64,000 bases of DNA, taken from NCBI GenBank assembly GCA_965216605.1, contig CBDCGG010000002.1, positions 434,001 through 498,000 of the forward strand. The letters run 5' to 3'. This document shows positions 57,574-64,000 of this stretch, piece after piece (the stretch's first letter is position 1; each line of letters starts with the position of its first letter). This DNA comes from JABAAW01 sp965216605. GTDB lineage: Bacteria > Pseudomonadota > Alphaproteobacteria > JABAAW01. Below the pieces are notes generated by a model. The model made no database searches. It worked only from the letters and a program-made list of their open reading frames with translations, and was not told the origin of the DNA. The translations under genes were made by a program, and so were the position numbers.

Positions 57574-57946
57574 CGAATAATTTAAACTTTCTCAAACAAT
57601 CTTTATCAAGAAGCGTGCCACGCATTTAAGTGTTTGATTTGGTTGATACTTTTTGGTCTAACGAAAGAGACTTGTTTCGCAAGCCCCGCCGTATACAGAT
57701 TTCTCGACTGATTTTCTTCGCTCACGCACAGAATGCGCGAAAAACGCGCCCGCTGACGCGGGGTCTTCGTGGGGGGAATTTATCCCCCCACACCCCCACG
57801 CGCGCAAGCGCGCGTCCGTTTCTCGTCAAAGCGCAAGTCCCGTTTTTTTGGTCTACACCGCTACCTGTCAAAATTAATCAAAAAATCCCGTATATGCTAC
57901 ACTCTCCCCATAGCAAGTCTGGCGCGATTTTTGCACCTCCCCCTCC
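57574..57946. other. Intergenic region between the methyltransferase cassette and xerC
   Basis: This 373-base gap holds the AT-rich leader of the MT-A70 gene (to about 57620), a stretch in which I see nothing, a direct copy of the dispersed palindromic element (57745-57820), and an AT-rich xerC leader with TGCTACACT at about 57893-57901 that could be an extended -10 box. No gene was found. Confidence 0.7.
57745..57820 (+). repeat. Partial copy of the dispersed palindromic element (5' part)
   Basis: The core CGCTGACGCGGGGTCTT is at 57751-57767, followed by the hairpin GTGGGGGGAA...TTTATCCCCCCAC and 'ACCCCCACGCGCGCAAGCGCGCGTCC', which adds a second short palindrome. The right-hand 'CATGCGCAAAACTCGC' block is missing. 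Confidence 0.8.
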
Positions 57947-58969
57947 ATGTCGCCTGCCCCCATCCCCCCCTTTCCCGTCGCGCTCGAAGACTATTGTCGC
58001 CACCTCGCAAGCGAACGGCGCCTAAGCCCCCACACCCTCTCCGCCTACCGACACGACCTCCTCTCCTTCGATCATTTCCTCGCAACCCATCGCGGCAACA
58101 CAGTCCCCCTGCCCGCATGGGCACAGATAGAAGAACGCGACCTGCGCGGATGGATGGCACAACTACGCGCCCAAGGGCTACAAGCACAATCAGTCGCACG
58201 CGCCCTGTCCTCTCTAAGAGGCTTCGTGCGTCGTCTACAAACCCTCTACGGATCAGCAGGTATCTCATGCGACGCAGCCTTTCGCGTGCGCCGTCCGCCA
58301 CACAAACTTCCCCCCCCACGCCCCCTCTCGCAAGATCGCGCACGCGCATTGATCAAAGCAGCAGGAACAAACGACGAGCAACAAAACTGGATCAAAGCAC
58401 GCGATGTCGCACTGCTAACGCTGCTCTACGGCGCAGGACTGCGTATCTCAGAAGCACTCGCGCTCGACGACGATGCAATCGAACACATGACAAAAGAAAC
58501 CCCAAACCCTAAAGAATACCAATTGCGCATCCACGGCAAAGGCGACAAGGTGCGCATCGTGCCTATCCTGCCATGCGTGTGCGAAGCCTTGCTAGACTAT
58601 CGCCGACAGCGTCCCTGTGAAAAAACCTCGTCTGCCAAGCAACCCTTTTTTCGCGGCTTGCGCGGCGAAAGGCTGCATCCGCGCGTCGTGCAAAAACGCA
58701 TGAGGGTCTTGCGCCAACTTCTCGGCTTGCCACAAAGCGCAACCCCGCACGCATTACGCCACTCCTTTGCAACGCATTTGATGGAGGGAGGAGGAGACTT
58801 GCGCTCCATTCAAAAGCTGCTCGGACATAGCTCGCTCAAAGCGACGCAGCGTTATACAGAAGTAGATCTCGCACGCCTTGTAAGCCAACACCGCGCAGCG
58901 CATCCGCAATCCAAATCTCAATCCGATCCCCAACCTCGTCCGCAATCCGACCCGCAAACAAGTAAGTAA
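57947..58969 (+). CDS. xerC: Tyrosine recombinase XerC
   Basis: A 340-residue site-specific recombinase that resolves chromosome dimers with XerD. The N-terminal SAM-like core-binding domain ('LEDYCRHLASERRLSPHTLSAYRHDL') is followed by the catalytic domain: Arg in 'GAGLRISEALAL', Lys in 'GKGDKVRIVP', 'HALRHSFATHL', 'LLGHSSLKATQRYTEV' with His and the tyrosine nucleophile. About 30 residues past the usual end are a Gln/Ser/Asp/Pro tail from 12-base repeats. Being a chromosomal housekeeping gene, it is probably not the integrase of the adjoining cassette. Confidence 0.93.
   Translation: MSPAPIPPFPVALEDYCRHLASERRLSPHTLSAYRHDLLSFDHFLATHRGNTVPLPAWAQIEERDLRGWMAQLRAQGLQAQSVARALSSLRGFVRRLQTLYGSAGISCDAAFRVRRPPHKLPPPRPLSQDRARALIKAAGTNDEQQNWIKARDVALLTLLYGAGLRISEALALDDDAIEHMTKETPNPKEYQLRIHGKGDKVRIVPILPCVCEALLDYRRQRPCEKTSSAKQPFFRGLRGERLHPRVVQKRMRVLRQLLGLPQSATPHALRHSFATHLMEGGGDLRSIQKLLGHSSLKATQRYTEVDLARLVSQHRAAHPQSKSQSDPQPRPQSDPQTSK
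58907..58966. repeat. 12-base tandem repeat, about 5 copies, 3' end of xerC
   Basis: CAATCCAAATCT, CAATCCGATCCC, CAACCTCGTCCG, CAATCCGACCCG and CAAACAAGTAAG lie exactly in phase; the last ends at the stop codon. They encode QSKSQSDPQPRPQSDPQTSK. Confidence 0.94.
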
Positions 58970-58999
58970 CAGAATTTTAGTGACTAAAAAGTCCGTCTC

Positions 59000-60235
59000 T
59001 CAAACCTTCTCAAAGACCAACGCCGCGTTCGTTCCCCCAAAGCCGAAAGAGTTGCTCATCGCGCACTTAAAAGGCACATCGCGCCGCTTGCGCAGAATGG
59101 AGTTGGCAATTTTGTAAGATGCGATGGTCTCGTCGAGCGTCGTGATATTGGCTGATTCGCCCATGAAGTCGTTGTTCATCATCAACAGCGTATAGACGGC
59201 TTCCTGCGCGCCCGCCGCGCCCAACGAGTGTCCCGTCAGCGATTTGGTCGAGGCTAGAAAAGGCATGGCATCGGGCTGGCGTTCGCAAAAGAGCTCGTCG
59301 AGCACACGGCACTCGACCGCATCTCCGACGGGCGTGGAGGTACCATGCGCATTCACATACTCGACGGGATTGCGCGTTCCCACCAACGCCTGTTCCATGC
59401 ATCGTTTTGCGCCCTCTCCTGAGGGTTGCACCATATCGACTCCGTCGGAAGTAGCTCCGTAACCCGTTAGTTCGGCGTATATCTTCGCACCCCTTTTTTG
59501 TGCGCGCTCGGCTTCTTCCAACAGCACGATCGCCGCTCCGCCTGCGATGACGAATCCGTCCCTTGTTGCGTCGAATGCGCGCGAGGCAGTGATAGGCGTT
59601 TCGTTGTACTGCGAGGAAAGTGCTCCCATAGCATCGAATAGGCAACTCATGCTCCAATGCAGCTCTTCGCATCCGCCTGCAAAGACGGCATCCTGCTTGC
59701 CCCACTGGATCATCTCAGCGGCGTTGCCGATGCAATGCGCGCTGGTCGCGCACGCCGAGCTGATCGAATAGTTTACTCCGCGAATACCGTTGGCGGTCGC
59801 TAGCACAGCAGAAGCTGTCGAGGACATGGTGCGCGGTACCATGAAGGGACCGATACGCCGCGTCGTCTTGTGCTTCTCTAGGCTGCTGAACGAAGAGAGC
59901 AGATTGACGGTCGAAGGTCCTCCCGAACCGACGACGATTCCGATCTTGGGATCTGATATGTCACCCTTCTCCAACCCCGCGTCCTTGATCGCCTCGTCCA
60001 TGGCAACGGAGGCGTAAGCGGTGCCATCGCCCATGAAACGTCGCCATTTTCGCTCGACCAAGGCATCCAAGTCGATATCGACCTCGCCATGGACGCGCGA
60101 GCGAAAGCCTCGCTCGGCATAGTCGGGCGCAGCTTTGATGCCCGCCTTCGCATCACGCAACGAAGAGACGACTGTCCGATGGTCGCATCCGATGCAGCTG
60201 ACGATTCCCAATCCTGTGACGACAACTCTACGCAT
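59000..60235 (-). CDS. fabB: Beta-ketoacyl-ACP synthase I
   Basis: A 411-residue condensing enzyme that extends cis-3-decenoyl-ACP in unsaturated fatty-acid synthesis. The nucleophile C162 is in 'SISSACATSAHC', the histidines in 'VNAHGTSTPVGD' and 'STKSLTGHSLGAAGAQE', and the end is 'MSNSFGFGGTNAALVFEKV'. Pairing with fabA directly upstream (33 bases) identifies it as FabB rather than FabF. It converges on xerC. Confidence 0.95.
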   Translation of the reverse strand: MRRVVVTGLGIVSCIGCDHRTVVSSLRDAKAGIKAAPDYAERGFRSRVHGEVDIDLDALVERKWRRFMGDGTAYASVAMDEAIKDAGLEKGDISDPKIGIVVGSGGPSTVNLLSSFSSLEKHKTTRRIGPFMVPRTMSSTASAVLATANGIRGVNYSISSACATSAHCIGNAAEMIQWGKQDAVFAGGCEELHWSMSCLFDAMGALSSQYNETPITASRAFDATRDGFVIAGGAAIVLLEEAERAQKRGAKIYAELTGYGATSDGVDMVQPSGEGAKRCMEQALVGTRNPVEYVNAHGTSTPVGDAVECRVLDELFCERQPDAMPFLASTKSLTGHSLGAAGAQEAVYTLLMMNNDFMGESANITTLDETIASYKIANSILRKRRDVPFKCAMSNSFGFGGTNAALVFEKV

Positions 60236-60268
60236 GGTCTATTCTCTTTTTTTGCCTCCCTTTTTGTG

Positions 60269-60871
60269 TCAGTGGAACAATCCTACGCGCAAGCCCTTGG
60301 CGGTCAGGGAGACAACGCCGTCAGCGAGTAACACGCCATCGGCGATGCCCATGACCAGCCTACCGCTGATGATGCGCTTGATGTGCAACTGGTAGGAAAC
60401 AAGTTTTGTCGAAGGTAGCACTTGTTCTCGAAAGCGGATATCCTCGACGCCTAGGGCTCTGCCCCTGCCCTTGTGTCCCAGCCACGCGAGGTGAAAGCCC
60501 AACAGCTGCCACAGCGCATCGAGCCCCAGACAACCCGGCATGACGGGATCTTTGTAGAAGTGGCAGGCGAAAAACCATAAATCGGAGACAATCGTCAACT
60601 CTGCTGTCAACGCGCCGCGTTCGAACTTTCCGCCATCGTTAGACATGTCGGAGATTTGGTCGAACATCAGCATCGGTGCCAGCGGCAGCTGCGCGTTGCC
60701 CTTGCCGAAAAGCTTGCCTTTGCCGCAATCGACAAGGTCGGCATGCACAAACGCACACCTGCCCTGCGCACAAAGCGACGAGGCTTCAAGCGACTTCTCT
60801 TCGTCGAGCGACAAACCTTCAGCTTGCGTCACAAGCTGGGGCTGGGGTTGGGGCTGCGGTATGTTTTCCAA
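60269..60871 (-). CDS. fabA: 3-hydroxydecanoyl-ACP dehydratase/isomerase
   Basis: A 200-residue hot-dog-fold enzyme that dehydrates 3-hydroxydecanoyl-ACP and isomerises trans-2 to cis-3, the branch point to unsaturated fatty acids. The active-site histidine H104 is in 'FACHFYKDPVMPGCLGLDALWQ' with the partner D118. The first ~20 residues are longer than usual and begin with a PQPQPQPQ run from a hexanucleotide repeat. fabI, which often follows fabB, is not present here. Confidence 0.95.
   Translation of the reverse strand: MENIPQPQPQPQLVTQAEGLSLDEEKSLEASSLCAQGRCAFVHADLVDCGKGKLFGKGNAQLPLAPMLMFDQISDMSNDGGKFERGALTAELTIVSDLWFFACHFYKDPVMPGCLGLDALWQLLGFHLAWLGHKGRGRALGVEDIRFREQVLPSTKLVSYQLHIKRIISGRLVMGIADGVLLADGVVSLTAKGLRVGLFH
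60835..60858. repeat. Hexanucleotide repeat at the 5' end of fabA
   Basis: GCTGGG, GCTGGG, GTTGGG and GCTGCG run in tandem (two 12-base units), encoding the Pro-Gln run at the FabA N-terminus. Confidence 0.88.
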
Positions 60872-60880
60872 GGTCTTCTC

Positions 60881-62149
60881 TTAAGGGTTGGTTCGGATCG
60901 ATGTGTTGCGGGCTTTGTCGTCGAGTTCTATCTTGTTGGCAGGTTTTGAAAGGTCGGCAAGCAGACGGGCTACGATCGTATCGAGTCGCAAGCGTCCTTC
61001 TGGCGTCAAGTTTAGTCGTTGCGCTGTTTTTTCACAATAGCCCGCATTACACAGATCGACAATAAGCTTCCGCACCGACTTAGGAAACAGGGAGAGCGGC
61101 AGTCCTTCTTTGAGGCGCAATCCCATCATGATGCGCTCTTGCAACGCCTCTTCGGCTGACAGCAGGATGCGTTTTTCGATGCGATCGTCTTGGGCGTGGG
61201 CTTGTTTGAGCCATCGGGTGGGAGAGCGTGTCTCCATGGTAGCGATTCGCGTCGTGCCGCGGAGCTCTAGCTGTGAGATGCGTCCGTGCGCGCCAGGGCC
61301 TACGCCCAGCCAGTCGCCGCTACGCCAATAGACGAGGTTGTGACGCGATTGCGCCGTTTCTGTATTTGCTTGCTCGATATTTTTCTGCGAGCGGGCGTAG
61401 CAGGAGATTTCGTAGTTCTCGTAGCCTTGCGCTGCCAGTTCAAATTCGACAAGACGATAGAGCTGTGCTGCGCGTGCGTGCGAGGGCAGGGTGAGTGTGC
61501 CGCGTGATTGTGCGCGATAGAAGGCGGTCGCTTTTTCGATCGTCAGTTGATAGACGCAGAGGTGCGATGCGCCAAAGCTTATGGCGCAGGCGAGTTCACG
61601 CTGAACTGCCTTGTCGCTTTGTTGGGGCAGGGCTGTTATCAGGTCGAAGGAGAAGCGTGTAAAGAGTCGAGCGGCGGCATCGAGCGCGGCGCGCGCTTGT
61701 TGTGCGTCGTGGAGTCGTCCTAAGAAGCGTAGGGCATTGTCGTCGAAGGATTGCACACCGATCGAGACGCGATTGACACCTGCGGCTTTCCATTCGGCAA
61801 ACTTGTTGCTTTCTGCGCTGGAGGGGTTTGCTTCTAGGGTGATTTCGCAGTTTGGGGCGAGGCGAAAGTATTTGTTTGCGCCTTCCAGTATTTTTCCGAC
61901 GGCGTGCGTTGAGAGTAGGGAGGGTGTTCCGCCGCCGAAAAAGATCGAGCGTATGAGGCGTAGATGGGTTTCTGTTGTTGGGTTTTGGCTGAGGGATTGC
62001 AGTCGCCATAGGATGGCGGCGACATAAGCTTCTTCGGGGATGTTTTTGTGTTCGTGCGAGTTGAAGTCGCAATAGGGGCATTTGCGTTCGCAGTAGGGGA
62101 AATGGATATAGAGCGAAAGGTCGCGCGCGGGGGTGGGGGGAGCGGACAT
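60881..62149 (-). CDS. hemW: Radical SAM heme chaperone HemW (formerly coproporphyrinogen oxidase-like)
   Basis: A protein of about 422 residues with the radical-SAM cluster cysteines C20, C24 and C27 in 'PYCERKCPYCDFNSH'. 'SIFFGGGTPSLLS' and 'ITLEANPSS' are the SAM-binding strands, and 'RVSIGVQSFDD' and 'YEISCYARS' fit HemW. It has the extra C-terminal HemN-type domain. HemW-type proteins bind heme and are thought to deliver it; they lack oxygen-independent CPO activity. The start at 62149 or the ATG at 62161 is plausible. It is the last gene of the rph-rdgB-hemW run. Confidence 0.9.
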   Translation of the reverse strand: MSAPPTPARDLSLYIHFPYCERKCPYCDFNSHEHKNIPEEAYVAAILWRLQSLSQNPTTETHLRLIRSIFFGGGTPSLLSTHAVGKILEGANKYFRLAPNCEITLEANPSSAESNKFAEWKAAGVNRVSIGVQSFDDNALRFLGRLHDAQQARAALDAAARLFTRFSFDLITALPQQSDKAVQRELACAISFGASHLCVYQLTIEKATAFYRAQSRGTLTLPSHARAAQLYRLVEFELAAQGYENYEISCYARSQKNIEQANTETAQSRHNLVYWRSGDWLGVGPGAHGRISQLELRGTTRIATMETRSPTRWLKQAHAQDDRIEKRILLSAEEALQERIMMGLRLKEGLPLSLFPKSVRKLIVDLCNAGYCEKTAQRLNLTPEGRLRLDTIVARLLADLSKPANKIELDDKARNTSIRTNP

Positions 62150-62205
62150 AGTTTTTCTCATCTTGTCATAGACAACCCGTCCCTCCATGCCAAAACTCGC
62201 AAACC

Positions 62206-62910
62206 CTAAGCAAAACAAGCCTTGCACAGCCGCCGAAAAGCCTCAGCACGATGACTAATACGCTGCTTCTCCTCCCCCGCCATCTCCCCAAAAGTTCGCT
62301 CCCCCAAAGTGCAAGCATCCCCCCCAACAAAAGGTACGAAAATAGGGTCATAACCAAATCCACCCCTACCCCGCGGCGGAAAAACAACCCTCCCCCGCAC
62401 CTCCCCCTCAACAACCCGCGCCTCCCCATCACTGCGCACAAGCGCAAGCGCACAAACAAAACGCGCAGACGAAGAACCGCAATCCCGCGCCCGCATCTCC
62501 CTCTGAACACGCGCAATAGCACGCGCAAAATCTCGCGTGCCATCCCCCCCATCCTCCCCATCCTCCCCTTGCGCACCCTCTTTCCCCTCCGCCCATCGAG
62601 CAGAAAGCAACCCCGGCTGCCCGTCCAAAACCTCCACCTCAAAGCCCGAATCATCCCCAAGAGTGGCAAATCCCCCCGCCCCTCGACCCGCCCCTCCACC
62701 GTGCTCAAAGGCAGCGCGCGCCTTAATCAGCGCGTTGTCGGCGTAGGTAGCACCCGTCTCCTTCACCTTCAGCGCATCGAACCCCTCGAAAGGACGGACT
62801 TCCGAAACATAAGGTCGCAACAAATCTGCGATCTCTTTGAGCTTGCCCGCGTTGCCCGTTGCGATCGTCAGCGTCTCGCTACCCCCCTTCTCGTAGAACC
62901 ATCCCTGCAT
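62206..62910 (-). CDS. rdgB: dITP/XTP pyrophosphatase (RdgB/HAM1 family)
   Basis: A 234-residue protein that hydrolyses non-canonical purine nucleoside triphosphates and so prevents their incorporation into DNA. 'TIATGNAGKLKEIADLL' is the substrate strand-loop, 'ATLGDDSGFEVEVLDGQPGLLSARWA' and 'GFGYDPIFVP' and 'RISHRAEAFRRL' are the family motifs. An acidic Gly/Glu/Asp loop ('EGKEGAQGEDGEDGGDG') is longer than usual and has short GC-rich repeats. Confidence 0.95.
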   Translation of the reverse strand: MQGWFYEKGGSETLTIATGNAGKLKEIADLLRPYVSEVRPFEGFDALKVKETGATYADNALIKARAAFEHGGGAGRGAGGFATLGDDSGFEVEVLDGQPGLLSARWAEGKEGAQGEDGEDGGDGTRDFARAIARVQREMRARDCGSSSARFVCALALVRSDGEARVVEGEVRGRVVFPPRGRGGFGYDPIFVPFVGGDACTLGERTFGEMAGEEKQRISHRAEAFRRLCKACFA

Positions 62911-62937
62911 ATAACGCGAGCCTCCTCGCGGAGCATC

Positions 62938-63660
62938 TCAATCTTGCGCGGCTTCGACCGCCTCGTGCTGCAAGCGCGTTATGCGCAAAGCCGCCTCGCG
63001 TGCCAAGTCGAGCATCTCGTCAAGGTTTTTGCGCGACACAGGATTACGCTCTGCCGACATTTGCACCTCCACCAGCTCGCCGTCCTCGGTGATGGCAAAG
63101 TTGGCATCGGCAAAGGCTTGCGAATCTTGACGATAGGTGGGATCGATCTGTAAGCCTCCGTCCTGCTGAAGCACGCAGGAGATGCCCGCCACCATCTTCG
63201 AGAGAGGATCGCGGTCGATCGCGCCCAAGGCTTGCAACCTCCGAAAGGCGATTCGCAAAGCGACGCACGCACCACTGAGCGCCGCGGTGCGCGTACTGCC
63301 ATCGGCATCCAATACATCGCAATCGATCCTGATCTGCTGATTGGCAAAAAGGCTGCGATCGACAACGCAACGCAAGGAGCGTCCGATCAAACGTTGGATC
63401 TCCATCGTGCGTCCCGACTCCAGCGTTTTAGCACGCGCGCTACGCTTGTGCGTCGCACGAGGCAGCATAGAGTATTCCGCTGTCACCCACCCCTCGCCGA
63501 GATCGCGCAAAAACTTTGGCACCGAATCCTCGACACTAGCAGTGCACAAGACGCGCGTTCTGCCGAACGATGCCAAACACGAGCCCTCGGCATGAAGTGC
63601 TACATCCGGCGCAAAGGAGACGGCACGCATCTCCCCCGCTTCTCTCGACTTTGAACTCAT
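62938..63660 (-). CDS. rph: Ribonuclease PH
   Basis: A 240-residue phosphorolytic 3' exoribonuclease for tRNA end trimming. 'GSCLASFGRTRVLCTASVE', 'GWVTAEYSMLPRATHKR', 'GRTMEIQRLIGRSLRCVVD', 'IRIDCDVLDADGSTRTAALSGACVAL' and 'DGELVEVQMSAE' follow the family closely, including the phosphate-site Arg. The start at 63660 overlaps the upstream gene's stop (ATGA); the longer frame re-reads that gene. Confidence 0.96.
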   Translation of the reverse strand: MSSKSREAGEMRAVSFAPDVALHAEGSCLASFGRTRVLCTASVEDSVPKFLRDLGEGWVTAEYSMLPRATHKRSARAKTLESGRTMEIQRLIGRSLRCVVDRSLFANQQIRIDCDVLDADGSTRTAALSGACVALRIAFRRLQALGAIDRDPLSKMVAGISCVLQQDGGLQIDPTYRQDSQAFADANFAITEDGELVEVQMSAERNPVSRKNLDEMLDLAREAALRITRLQHEAVEAAQD

Positions 63661-64000
63661 AAAACACCCTCCTCGCTCAGCTGTTGTTGCCGATGGCGCG
63701 CGAGAAAGTCGCACGCAGATTGCAACGCCACCGCGTCGATGGAGTGTCCCAACCCCGCACGCGCGAGCCATTCGATATTGTAGCCCTGCTCGCGTAGCAT
63801 GGAAGCCGTATTCGATCCCTGTTCAAACGGCACGACCGCGTCTTCATCGCCGTGAATCATCAGCAGAGGTGTCGTTTTGTCGGACGCGCTCGCTTGCAAA
63901 TCGTGCGGCTCGACAAATCTTGTCGCAATGCCGACGGCAGCAAGCCACGCACGATCAGCATGGCAAGCGGCTTGCAAGGCAACCATGCCACCCTGACTGA
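63657..64000 (-). CDS. Alpha/beta hydrolase, carboxylesterase/phospholipase family, C-terminal part (cut by window edge)
   Basis: About 114 codons are visible. The nucleophile elbow 'SQGGM' lies at the very edge (63984-63998), 'TPLLMIHGDEDAVVPFEQG' contains the catalytic aspartate, and 'GLGHSIDAVALQSACDFL' the catalytic histidine. These fit the small esterase/phospholipase (YpfH/EstB-like) group; the substrate is unknown. Its stop overlaps the rph start by 4 bases, so the two are probably co-transcribed. More commonly hrcA lies upstream of rph-linked genes in alphaproteobacteria. Confidence 0.85.
   Translation of the reverse strand, partial: SQGGMVALQAACHADRAWLAAVGIATRFVEPHDLQASASDKTTPLLMIHGDEDAVVPFEQGSNTASMLREQGYNIEWLARAGLGHSIDAVALQSACDFLARHRQQQLSEEGVL

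Noticed and set aside
57947..58969. xerC as a phage or island integrase for the methyltransferase cassette
   Set aside because: It has the housekeeping XerC pattern, and no attachment-site duplication or tRNA target is visible around the cassette.

Overview
The window reads as a piece of an alphaproteobacterial chromosome. The evidence is gene content and order: a full nuoABCDEFGHIJKLMN operon running into birA, coaX and rnj; a COQ9-family protein; a tRNA-Leu, tig, clpP, clpX, lon, hup, tRNA-Val chain; dnaK-dnaJ-grpE; fabA-fabB; an rph, rdgB, hemW operon; and the cobalamin genes cobC, cobU and cobW. Flagellar ATPase genes, lipid A-Kdo transfer and ubiquinone genes indicate a Gram-negative, probably motile, respiring cell. 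I cannot place it below class from sequence alone. There are no rRNA genes, no CRISPR array and no recognisable insertion sequence.

Layout. 1-1.6 kb: cobalamin genes (minus). 1.7-4.5 kb: aspartate aminotransferase and a flavin disulfide oxidoreductase (plus). 4.7-6.6 kb: fliI-fliJ (minus). 6.7-9.2 kb: a frameshifted M48 peptidase/TPR gene and a pseudouridine synthase (plus). 9.4-12.8 kb: hemF, acetoacetate-CoA ligase and sufE (minus). 12.9-30.9 kb: the complex I operon followed by birA, coaX and rnj (plus), with nuoM broken by one missing base. 31-36.2 kb: a COG3146-like acyltransferase-fold protein, coq9, nth, rpsU, infA, waaA and a DUF1244 gene. 36.5-40.8 kb: the chaperone operon behind a heat-shock-type promoter. 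41-44.4 kb: a low-GC restriction-modification island with a decayed methyltransferase, plus a second methyltransferase behind fdxA. 44.7-52.3 kb: the protein quality-control cluster between two tRNA genes. 52.4-59 kb: priA, a transaldolase-family aldolase and xerC, interrupted by a second low-GC methyltransferase cassette of three genes, one unrecognised. 59-64 kb: fabA-fabB and an esterase-rph-rdgB-hemW operon (minus).

Two genome-wide signatures stand out. First, short imperfect tandem duplications, most with an exact 12-base period (also 11, 13, 14, 15 and 18), sit at gene ends, in spacers, and in one case run directly into a tRNA gene. Because intergenic copies share the 12-base period, reading-frame selection alone does not explain it. 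Second, a roughly 110-120 base GC-rich palindromic element is dispersed in intergenic regions (about 4.5, 9.3, 36.2, 40.7-41.0 and 57.75 kb), and one copy has been read through so that it extends the C-terminus of GrpE. Two housekeeping genes (the M48 gene and nuoM) each lack one base in or near a homopolymer, which may be sequencing error or real mutation.
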